A stretch of DNA of 64,000 nucleotides. Source: Orlajensenia sp037404875. Its GTDB lineage: Bacteria > Actinomycetota > Actinomycetes > Actinomycetales > Microbacteriaceae. The position numbers and the translations under genes are program-made. Location of the stretch: the NCBI RefSeq assembly GCF_037404875.1, contig NZ_JBBELO010000018.1:1-64000 (forward strand). Direction: 5' to 3'. Positions 1-6,315 of the stretch are shown here, piece after piece (the stretch's first letter is position 1; each line of letters begins with the position of its first letter). The notes under the pieces are model-generated. The model ran no database searches, was not told the DNA's origin, and was given only the letters and a program-made list of their open reading frames with translations.

Positions 1-49
1 CATCATCGAAATCCTCAAGGGACTCGAGGTCTTCCAGGAGCGCCGCCAT
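1..49 (-). CDS. DUF222/HNH endonuclease family protein, 5' end only (runs off the window)
   Basis: Only the first 16 codons are inside the window (M-A-A-L-L-E-D-L-E-S-L-E-D-F-D-D). They are identical at the nucleotide level to the start of the complete DUF222/HNH gene at 52253, in opposite orientation. The promoter is also homologous: a LexA-type palindrome and a -10-like box 6 nt before the ATG. It is therefore a second copy of a 13E12-repeat-type gene. Whether it is intact cannot be seen. The identity call rests only on this short match and the shared promoter. Confidence 0.75.
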   Translation of the reverse strand, partial: MAALLEDLESLEDFDD

Positions 50-55
50 ACCCCC

Positions 56-84
56 AGTTTCGAACACGTGTTCGATAACCGCAA
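56..84 (-). promoter_or_regulatory. Leaderless promoter with embedded LexA-type SOS box (left DUF222 copy)
   Basis: Read on the minus strand: -35 TTGCGG (79-84), 17-bp spacer, -10-like GAAACT (56-61), 6 nt, ATG. The spacer holds the perfect 16-bp palindrome TCGAACACGTGTTCGA (60-75), which fits the Gram-positive/actinobacterial LexA consensus CGAAC-N4-GTTCG. LexA bound here would cover the core promoter. The -10 is weaker than in the right-hand copy (TAAACT there). Confidence 0.7.
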
Positions 85-158
85 GGGTTCTAATGACTTA
101 TTTCGAGCCTCTCACCGGGGTTTCCCTAGGCCCGAGGGCACGTTTCTGCACATCCGGA

Positions 159-1340
159 TCAGGCGCCCGGCTTCAGCACCACCTTGATGCAGCCGTCCTT
201 CTTGTCGCGGAAGGTCTCGTACATCTCGGGTCCGCGCGAGAGGGGCACCCGATGGGTGACGAGATCCTCTGTACCGAGGGGATCGTTCTCCTGCTCGACG
301 ACCTTCAACAACTGATCGCGCCAGCGGTGCACGTTGCACTGGCCCATGCGCATCGTGAGCTGCTTGTCGAACATGCGCATGAGGGGCATGGGGTCGGCCA
401 TGCCGGCGTAGACGCCGGCGAGCGAGACGGTGCCGCCGCGGCGCACCGCATCGATCGCGAGGTCGACGGCGGCGAGGCGGTCCACGCCGGCCGTCGTCAT
501 CACTTTCTTCGCGAGCGGATCGGGCAGCACGCCGACGGCGTTCTGCAGCAAGGACGTTGCGGGGTTGCCGTGAGCCTCGAGCCCGACGGCGTCGACCACC
601 GAGTCGGGGCCGCGGCCATCCGTCGCGTCGCGCAGCGCCTCGAGCTCGTCGCCGTCGAGGTCGAAGGTCTCGGCGCCGTAGCGCTCGGCCATCAGACGCC
701 GTTCCGGCACGGGGTCGACGGCCACGACCCGGTGTCCGAGCAGCGATCCGATGCGCACGGCGAACTGCCCGACCGGCCCGAGGCCGATGACGCCGAGCAC
801 GCCGGCATCCGGCAGTTCGGCATACTGAACGGCCTGCCAGGCGGTGGGCAGGATGTCGCTCAGGAAGAGGTAGCGGTCATCGGGCAGGTCATGCCCGACG
901 ATCAATGCGTTGGCGTCGGCGAGCGGCACGCGCAGGTACTCCGCCTGGCCGCCGGGAACACTGCCGTACAGCTCGGTGTAGCCGTAGAGGTCCGCCCCGG
1001 TGCCGTGCTCGCGGTTCTGGGTGGTCTCGCACTGCGTGGTGAACCCGCGCTGGCACATGAAGCAGTGCCCGCAGGCGATGACGAACGGAATGACGACCCG
1101 ATCGCCCTTCTTGAGCCGCCGGACCGCGGGTCCGACCTCTTCGACGACCCCCATCGTCTCGTGGCCCAGCACGTCTCCACGGTTCAGGAAGGGGCCGAAC
1201 ACGTCGTAGAGGTGGATGTCGGAGCCGCAGATGGCAGTGGACGTCACGCGGATGATCGCGTCGGTGCCCTCCTGGATGCGGGGATCCTCGACCTCGTCGA
1301 CGCTCACGGAGCGGGTGGCCTGCCAGGTCAGAGCTTTCAT
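159..1340 (-). CDS. Zinc-dependent alcohol dehydrogenase (formaldehyde-dehydrogenase-like MDR family)
   Basis: A 393-aa medium-chain dehydrogenase, a cytosolic NAD(P)-dependent alcohol/aldehyde oxidoreductase. Catalytic zinc ligands are visible as Cys38 (AICGSDIH) and His60-Glu61 (GHE). The structural zinc cluster is Cys90, Cys93, Cys96 and Cys104. The Rossmann motif GLGPVG lies near residue 185. Length and the long insert after the Rossmann fold fit the glutathione-dependent formaldehyde dehydrogenase-like branch rather than short ADHs; the substrate cannot be read from sequence. The start is supported by TAGACA at complement 1347-1352 ending 6 nt before the ATG, so the mRNA is probably leaderless. 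It stands alone on the minus strand, 85 bp downstream of the YihY gene. Confidence 0.85.
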   Translation of the reverse strand: MKALTWQATRSVSVDEVEDPRIQEGTDAIIRVTSTAICGSDIHLYDVFGPFLNRGDVLGHETMGVVEEVGPAVRRLKKGDRVVIPFVIACGHCFMCQRGFTTQCETTQNREHGTGADLYGYTELYGSVPGGQAEYLRVPLADANALIVGHDLPDDRYLFLSDILPTAWQAVQYAELPDAGVLGVIGLGPVGQFAVRIGSLLGHRVVAVDPVPERRLMAERYGAETFDLDGDELEALRDATDGRGPDSVVDAVGLEAHGNPATSLLQNAVGVLPDPLAKKVMTTAGVDRLAAVDLAIDAVRRGGTVSLAGVYAGMADPMPLMRMFDKQLTMRMGQCNVHRWRDQLLKVVEQENDPLGTEDLVTHRVPLSRGPEMYETFRDKKDGCIKVVLKPGA

Positions 1341-1346
1341 GCATTC

Positions 1347-1352
1347 TGTCTA
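1347..1352 (-). promoter_or_regulatory. -10 box of leaderless promoter for the alcohol dehydrogenase
   Basis: TAGACA on the minus strand, then GAATGC and the ATG, giving 6 nt between box and start codon. No Shine-Dalgarno lies in front of the ATG. The geometry matches the other leaderless starts in the window. Confidence 0.55.
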
Positions 1353-1425
1353 CGCCGGCGGCCAGCACCCGGGCAGGGGCTTGACACCATTCGACCCGGA
1401 TCCCTCGCCCGAGGCCGTCGCCCGA

Positions 1426-2472
1426 CTACTTCGCCCGACGCGGTGCGGCGTTGTAACGGATGCTGCGGGCCTCGGCGATCTGGCGCTGCCGGTAGTTCGC
1501 GCGCTTCTCGCTCAGTCGCTCGTCACGCGGCGGCATCTGCAGTTGATCCTCCGCGGCGATTCCGGCGTGCAGCTGCCTGGCCCGCTCGACCTCTGCGTCG
1601 CACTGGGCGCCGAAGAGCAGCGCGAGGTTGGCGATCCACATCCAGATGAGGAAGATGAGGGCGCCGGCCAGCGAACGGTAGATCTTGTCGTAGTTCGAGA
1701 ACCCGACCGCGTAGATGAAGAACGCCGCCGACGAGAGCACGAGGGTGACGAGCGAGATGACCGCCCCGAGGCTCAGCCAGCGCAACCGCCGCTGGTGCAC
1801 GTTGGGCGTGGCGAAGTACAGGGTGCCGATCAGCAGCACGCCGAGAAGCACGAGCACCGGCCACTTGCCGATGCTCCACACGGTCACCCAGCCCGTGCCG
1901 AGGCCCAGGGCGTCGGCGCTCGCGGTCGCGATCGTGCCCGACACGACCGAGAGCACGGCTATGAGGCCGATGATGAGGATGACCGCGACAGCGACGCCCA
2001 ACTGCTGCGGCTTGAGGATGCGGAAGGAACGGCCCTCGTCGATCTCGTAGATGCGGTTCATCGCCCGCGCGAAACCGCCGACGTAGCGCGAGACGGTCCA
2101 CAGGGTCAGGAGCACGCCGAAGGCGAGGGCGAACCAGCCTGAGCCGTGCGCGAGCTCGTCGAGGGCCTGGCGAACGCCCTGCGTCGAGACGCCCGAGAAG
2201 GTGTGCTCGAATCCCTTGAGCAGGGTGTCGATCGCGCCCGCGCCGTCGCCGAACATGACGAACCCGGCGACGATGGCGATCAGCGCCGGGAAGATCGAGA
2301 GCACGCCGTAGTAGGTGAGGGCAGCTGCCGCGTCGGGCAGGTCGTTGAACCCGAAGGCACGCGTCGTGCGCTTGAGGATGTAGATCCACGTCGAGCGCGG
2401 AAGCTGCTGGGGACCTGAGGGCTCCACGTCCTCCTGCTCGGCCGCGACGGCTGCGGTCTGGGTCTGCGTCAC
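1426..2472 (-). CDS. YihY/BrkB (UPF0761) family inner membrane protein
   Basis: 348 aa. A polar N-terminus (~1-30) is followed by a conserved amphipathic start (ILKRTTRAFGFNDLPDAAAALTYYGVLSIFPALIA) typical of YihY/BrkB proteins, then about six hydrophobic segments up to residue ~300 and a charged cytoplasmic tail. The family was historically misnamed RNase BN; its transport or envelope function is not settled. The start is GTG at complement 2470-2472, with GAGGAG 8 nt upstream. It diverges from the LolA-like gene on the plus strand. Confidence 0.85.
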   Translation of the reverse strand: MTQTQTAAVAAEQEDVEPSGPQQLPRSTWIYILKRTTRAFGFNDLPDAAAALTYYGVLSIFPALIAIVAGFVMFGDGAGAIDTLLKGFEHTFSGVSTQGVRQALDELAHGSGWFALAFGVLLTLWTVSRYVGGFARAMNRIYEIDEGRSFRILKPQQLGVAVAVILIIGLIAVLSVVSGTIATASADALGLGTGWVTVWSIGKWPVLVLLGVLLIGTLYFATPNVHQRRLRWLSLGAVISLVTLVLSSAAFFIYAVGFSNYDKIYRSLAGALIFLIWMWIANLALLFGAQCDAEVERARQLHAGIAAEDQLQMPPRDERLSEKRANYRQRQIAEARSIRYNAAPRRAK

Positions 2473-2626
2473 GGATTCTCCTCGGCTGATCGATGAACAC
2501 TGTAGCGGTGAGCGGCCAGGTGCATTGCCCCTTGCGCGTCCGCCGACATCCGGTCATGCTCGGCGGATTCACGGTTGTTCCCGGCGGCACCGGCGTAGCA
2601 TTGCGGCTATCCGGAAGAGGTGTGTC

Positions 2627-3673
2627 ATGCGTGGATCACGTCGCTGGTTGCCGGCGATTCTCATCCCCGCGGCCATCGCGGCCGCAGCCGTCATCGCGCC
2701 GCTCCAGGCGGGCGCTGCGACCGACCTTGCCGACCTGAGCGCCGACCAGTTGGTGCAGCGCGTCGCCGCGTCCGACGCAGAGGCCTTCAGTGGCACGTTC
2801 GAGCAGGAATCGCAGCTCGGACTGCCCGACCTCTCCCTTCCCGGCAACGCGCCGCAATCGGAGGCGGGAGCCGCCTCGGCCCTCGAGCTCGCGACGGGCA
2901 GCCACACCGGCCGTGTCTACGTCGACGGCGCCGACCACGTGCGGGTGCAGGTGCTCGACGCGCTCGCCGAGCGCGATGCCGTGCGCAACGGCGACGAGGT
3001 CTGGCTCTACTCCTCGAAGCAGAACGAGGCCACCCACGCGAGCCTTCCGGATGGCTCGGCGGATGCCGCGCTCAGCAATGCTCAGACTCCGGGGCAGCTG
3101 GCCGAGCACTTCCTCACCCTCGCCCGCGAAGACGCCCGCCTCAGCGTCGCCGCCGACGGAAGCGTCGCCGATCGGCCCACGTACACCCTCGTCATCACGC
3201 CGACGAGCACGGACACGCTCGTGGGCGACGTGCGCATCTCGGTGGATGCCGCCACCTGGGTTCCCCTGCGGGTGATCGTGCGCGCCCGAGGCGTCTCGGA
3301 TCCCGCGTTCTCCCTCGGCTTCACGACGTTCGACACCGCCCGCCCCGACGCCGAGCGCTTCGCGTTCACGCCGCCGGCGGGAGCGACCGTGACGGAGCGG
3401 ACGGTGCCCGCCGGCACGAGGCACGTTTCCGCCGCCGACGACTCCGCCGCCCCGCTCGTCCACGGATCGGGCTGGGACGCCGTCGCCGAATTCGCGACGG
3501 GAGCACTGCCGGCCGAGCTCGAGGCCTCGCCGCTGTTCTCACAGCTGACGAACCGGGTCGAGGGCGGCCGGGCGGTCACGACCTCGCTGGCGAGCCTGCT
3601 TCTCACCGACGACGGCCGCATCCTTGCCGGGGCGGTGCCGCTCTCCCGCCTGCAGGCGGCGGCCGCCGAGTGA
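2627..3673 (+). CDS. LolA-like/DUF2092 exported protein associated with an ABC exporter
   Basis: 348 aa. The N-terminus (MRGSRRWLPAILIPAAIAAA) is a classic signal peptide, with likely cleavage near AGAA. The mature part has the beta-rich pattern of LolA/RseB-type lipoprotein-carrier folds (a GRVYVDGADHVRVQVLD strand region, then D-E-V-W-L-Y). Actinobacteria lack the Lol pathway, so the role is probably binding a lipid or lipoprotein at the outer face of the membrane; this is inference. The ATG at 2627 is chosen because GGAAGAGG lies about 8 nt upstream and the signal peptide begins there; the reading frame is open further upstream to 2525. The ABC exporter ATPase starts 17 nt after the stop, suggesting one functional unit. 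Confidence 0.7.
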   Translation: MRGSRRWLPAILIPAAIAAAAVIAPLQAGAATDLADLSADQLVQRVAASDAEAFSGTFEQESQLGLPDLSLPGNAPQSEAGAASALELATGSHTGRVYVDGADHVRVQVLDALAERDAVRNGDEVWLYSSKQNEATHASLPDGSADAALSNAQTPGQLAEHFLTLAREDARLSVAADGSVADRPTYTLVITPTSTDTLVGDVRISVDAATWVPLRVIVRARGVSDPAFSLGFTTFDTARPDAERFAFTPPAGATVTERTVPAGTRHVSAADDSAAPLVHGSGWDAVAEFATGALPAELEASPLFSQLTNRVEGGRAVTTSLASLLLTDDGRILAGAVPLSRLQAAAAE

Positions 3674-3689
3674 GCCGCTGCTGAACGCC

Positions 3690-4646
3690 GTGCGCCCGGA
3701 GGGCGAGGCCGACCTCGCGATCTCCACCACCGCGCTCGTGAAGAGATTCGGCCGCCACGAGGCCGTCGGCGGCATCGACCTGCGCGTGCCCCGGGGCTCG
3801 GTGTTCGGGTTCCTCGGTCCCAACGGGTCGGGCAAGACCACGACGATCCGGATGCTGCTCGGGCTGGCTGCGCCGACCTCGGGGGAGATCCGCGTACTGG
3901 GCGCCGCCATGCCGGCGGCGGGCAACGAGGTGCTGCCGCGGGTGGGCGCCCTCGTCGAGGCTCCCGCCTTCCTGCCGTTCCTCAGCGGCATCGAGAACCT
4001 CCGCCGTCTCGACAGTGCCAACCGGGCGGCGCCCGGCGGCACGCGTGCGGTCCGGATCGCCTCCGCGCTGGAACGCGTCGGTCTGGCGCACGCCGGGGCG
4101 ACGAAAGTGAAGGCCTACTCGCTCGGCATGAAGCAGCGCCTCGGCATCGCCGGCGCCCTGCTGCTGCCGCGCGAGCTGCTCATCCTCGATGAGCCGACCA
4201 ACGGACTGGACCCGCAGGGCACGCGCGAGGTGCGCAGCCTCATCCGGTCCCTCGCGCACGCGGGGACGACCGTGTTCGTCTCGAGCCACCTGCTGGCGGA
4301 GGTCGACCAGGTGTGCACGCATGCCGCCGTGATGAGCCATGGATCTCTCGTGGCGTCCTCGTCGATCGAGGCGCTGCGCAGCGGAGGGGAGAGCTCCCTG
4401 CGCGTGCTCACCCCGGATGCCACCGCGGCCGTCGCCGCGCTCGCCGCCCTCGGCCTGGCCGGCACGGCGGACGAGCAGGAGGGGCTCGTCGCGGCCCCGC
4501 TTCCGCAGGACGGACCGCCTGTCGAGCACGTCGTCGCGGCGCTCGTCTCGGCCGGAGTGCGTGTGCGCGGCATCGAGCGATCCGGACGCAGTCTCGAGGA
4601 GCGGTTCGTGGCGCTCACCGGGGAGGGCTTCGATGTCGACGGCTGA
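3690..4646 (+). CDS. ABC transporter ATP-binding protein
   Basis: 318 aa from GTG 3690. One ABC domain: Walker A GPNGSGKTT near residue 40, signature YSLGMKQRLG near 145, Walker B LLILDEPTNGLDPQG near 160, and the switch histidine in VSSHLLAEV. It resembles the CcmA/DrrA/NatA group, in which a free ATPase pairs with a separate six-helix permease. The permease gene begins inside its last codons (14-nt overlap), so the two are translationally coupled. The start is uncertain: no strong Shine-Dalgarno, and the frame is open back to 3624. GTG 3690 is the first start after the upstream gene's stop. Confidence 0.85.
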   Translation: MRPEGEADLAISTTALVKRFGRHEAVGGIDLRVPRGSVFGFLGPNGSGKTTTIRMLLGLAAPTSGEIRVLGAAMPAAGNEVLPRVGALVEAPAFLPFLSGIENLRRLDSANRAAPGGTRAVRIASALERVGLAHAGATKVKAYSLGMKQRLGIAGALLLPRELLILDEPTNGLDPQGTREVRSLIRSLAHAGTTVFVSSHLLAEVDQVCTHAAVMSHGSLVASSSIEALRSGGESSLRVLTPDATAAVAALAALGLAGTADEQEGLVAAPLPQDGPPVEHVVAALVSAGVRVRGIERSGRSLEERFVALTGEGFDVDG

Positions 4647-5481
4647 GGCGCGGCCCGCCCGCTCGGTCGTCGGGTGGGCGCTCGTGGGCTCCGAGCTCGC
4701 CGTGCTCTACCGCCGACGGCGCACGTGGGCGCTCCACGCAGCGCTGGCGGCGGTTCCGGTGCTCATCGCCGTCGCCGTGCGCATCAACGCCGAACGCTCC
4801 CGCTCCGGCGGTCCCGCCTTCCTCGGCCAGATCACCGAGAACGGCTTGTTCGTGGCCTTCGCGGCGCTCGTCGTGTGCGTGCCGCTGTTCCTGCCGCTCG
4901 CTTCGGCCGTGGTGGCCGGCGACGCGATCGCGGGGGAGGCCGCTCACGGCACGCTGCGTTACCTGCTGGCGGCTCCCGCGGGCCGCGTGCGGCTGCTTGT
5001 GGTCAAGTACGCGGCCGCCGTCGTGTTCTGCCTCACGGCCACCCTCGGCATCGTCGTGGCCGGTGTCATCGCGGGCGCGGCCCTCTTCCCGATCGGGCCT
5101 GTCACCCTGCTCTCCGGCGACACCGTGGGGGTGACGGAGGCGCTCGGGCGCATCCTCCTCGTCGCCGCCTACGTCTGCGTCTCGCTTCTCGGCGTCGTCG
5201 CGATCGGGCTGTTCGTCTCCACGCTCACCGACGTTCCGATGGGGGCGATGGCAGCGACACTCGTGCTGTGCATCGCCTCGCAGGTGCTCGACTCGCTCCC
5301 GCAGCTGGATGCGCTGCATCCGTGGCTCTTCAGCCACCTCTGGCTGGGCTTCGCCGACCTGCTGCGCCAGCCGATCGCCTGGGAGTCATTCGGCGCGAAC
5401 GCCCTGCTGCAGGCCGGCTACATCGCTGTCTTCGGCGCCCTCGCCTTCGGCCGCTTCACGACCAAGGACATCCTCTCCTAG
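4633..5481 (+). CDS. ABC transporter permease (ABC-2 type)
   Basis: 282 aa, about six transmembrane segments (roughly 27-45, 60-85, 105-135, 140-165, 175-205, 255-275). The conserved EAAHGTLRYLLAAPAGR stretch, between helices 2 and 3, is the usual coupling region of ABC-2 permeases. GAGGG precedes the ATG at 4633 by 6 nt. It overlaps the ATPase gene by 14 nt and completes the exporter unit with the LolA-like protein. The substrate is unknown; lipid, peptide or antibiotic export are all possible. Confidence 0.82.
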   Translation: MSTAEARPARSVVGWALVGSELAVLYRRRRTWALHAALAAVPVLIAVAVRINAERSRSGGPAFLGQITENGLFVAFAALVVCVPLFLPLASAVVAGDAIAGEAAHGTLRYLLAAPAGRVRLLVVKYAAAVVFCLTATLGIVVAGVIAGAALFPIGPVTLLSGDTVGVTEALGRILLVAAYVCVSLLGVVAIGLFVSTLTDVPMGAMAATLVLCIASQVLDSLPQLDALHPWLFSHLWLGFADLLRQPIAWESFGANALLQAGYIAVFGALAFGRFTTKDILS

Positions 5482-5502
5482 GAATGAATGATCCTCATCG
5501 GG

Positions 5503-5585
5503 TACCGGTGGTGGGACTCGAACCCACATGCCCTCTCGGACAAAGCATTTTGAGTGCTCCGCGTCTGCCATTCCGCCACACCGGC
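5503..5585 (-). tRNA. tRNA-Leu (anticodon CAA)
   Basis: On the minus strand the 83-nt sequence begins GCCGGTG and ends CACCGGT plus discriminator A, giving a 7-bp acceptor stem with one G-U pair. The anticodon loop is CTCAAAA (anticodon CAA), closed by AGCA/TGCT. A class II variable arm (GTCCGAGAGGGC) and the T-arm GGGTTCGAGTCCC follow. CCA is not encoded. It decodes UUG. It faces the permease gene and is fired from a promoter shared divergently with pdtaR. Confidence 0.95.
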
Positions 5586-5600
5586 TCACGAGCCTGCATC

Positions 5601-5615
5601 AGAATACCGTAGGCT
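5601..5615. promoter_or_regulatory. Back-to-back divergent -10 boxes for tRNA-Leu and pdtaR
   Basis: TATTCT on the minus strand (complement 5601-5606) points at the tRNA, whose 5' end lies 16 nt away. TAGGCT on the plus strand (5610-5615) ends 7 nt before the pdtaR GTG. The two boxes are separated by 3 bp, so each promoter's -35 region lies in the other's initially transcribed region. Confidence 0.6.
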
Positions 5616-5622
5616 TTCCTGC

Positions 5623-6231
5623 GTGACAGACGCAGACACCACCGCCACTCCGCCCCGACGAGTCGTCGTTGCGGAGGACGAGTCCCTCATCCGCCTCGAC
5701 ATCGTCGAGATCCTGCGCGATAACGGATTCGACGTGGTCGGCGAGGCCGGTGACGGCGAGACCGCCGTGGCCCTGGCAACGGAACTGCGTCCCGATCTCG
5801 TCGTCATGGACGTGAAGATGCCCAAGATGACCGGCATCCAGGCGGCCGAGCAGCTGAGCAAGAACCACATCGCCCCCGTCGTGCTGCTGACGGCATTCAG
5901 CCAGAAGGAACTCGTGGAGCAGGCGAGCGAGGCGGGCGCCCTGGCGTACGTCGTCAAGCCGTTCACTCCGAACGACCTGCTGCCGGCCATCGAGATCGCC
6001 CTGGCCCGTTACGCCCAGATCATCGCCCTCGAGGCCGAGGTCGGCGACATGGTCGAGCGCTTCGAGACCCGGAAGCTCGTGGACCGGGCCAAGGGCCTGC
6101 TCAACGAGAAGATGGGCCTGACCGAGCCCGAGGCGTTCCGCTGGATCCAGAAGGCCTCGATGGATCGCCGCCTGACGATGCACGACGTCGCCCAGGCCAT
6201 CATCGAGCAGCTCGCACCCAAGAAGGCCTAG
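5623..6231 (+). CDS. pdtaR: ANTAR-domain response regulator (PdtaR-like transcription antiterminator)
   Basis: 202 aa from GTG 5623. A receiver domain (1-125) shows the acidic pocket Glu18-Asp19, phosphoacceptor Asp63 (VVMDVKMP) and the conserved lysine in VVKPF. It is followed by a C-terminal ANTAR domain (~145-200; RAKGLLNEKMGLTEPEAFRWIQKASM), which binds paired RNA hairpins and prevents termination. This is the architecture of mycobacterial PdtaR (Rv1626), which also sits close to polA. The start is set by TAGGCT ending 7 nt upstream; the frame is open to 5554 but that would cross the tRNA promoter. No partner kinase is in the window. Confidence 0.88.
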   Translation: MTDADTTATPPRRVVVAEDESLIRLDIVEILRDNGFDVVGEAGDGETAVALATELRPDLVVMDVKMPKMTGIQAAEQLSKNHIAPVVLLTAFSQKELVEQASEAGALAYVVKPFTPNDLLPAIEIALARYAQIIALEAEVGDMVERFETRKLVDRAKGLLNEKMGLTEPEAFRWIQKASMDRRLTMHDVAQAIIEQLAPKKA

Positions 6232-6243
6232 CCCTCATATGCT

Positions 6244-6265
6244 CCGCCGTGCATGAGCACGGCGG
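6244..6265 (+). terminator. Hairpin terminator after pdtaR
   Basis: Perfect 9-bp stem CCGCCGTGC / GCACGGCGG with loop ATGA, 12 nt after the pdtaR stop. There is no T-run, as is common in high-GC actinobacteria. It separates pdtaR from the polA promoter. Confidence 0.65.
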
Positions 6266-6287
6266 GTGATCCAGCGGGGTCCGAGGG

Positions 6288-6309
6288 TGTCGGAACCGGC
6301 TTGTAGGCT
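6288..6309 (+). promoter_or_regulatory. polA promoter with TGTCRG-N10-TAnnnT (PafBC/RecA-NDp-like), leaderless
   Basis: TGTCGG (6288-6293), exactly 10 nt, TAGGCT (6304-6309), then 6 nt to GTG 6316. This matches the core of the mycobacterial LexA-independent damage promoter tTGTCRGtg-N8-TAnnnT, although the flanking bases are g and AA instead of t and tg. uvrB and uvrA have the same layout. Confidence 0.6.
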
Positions 6310-6315
6310 GGAATG

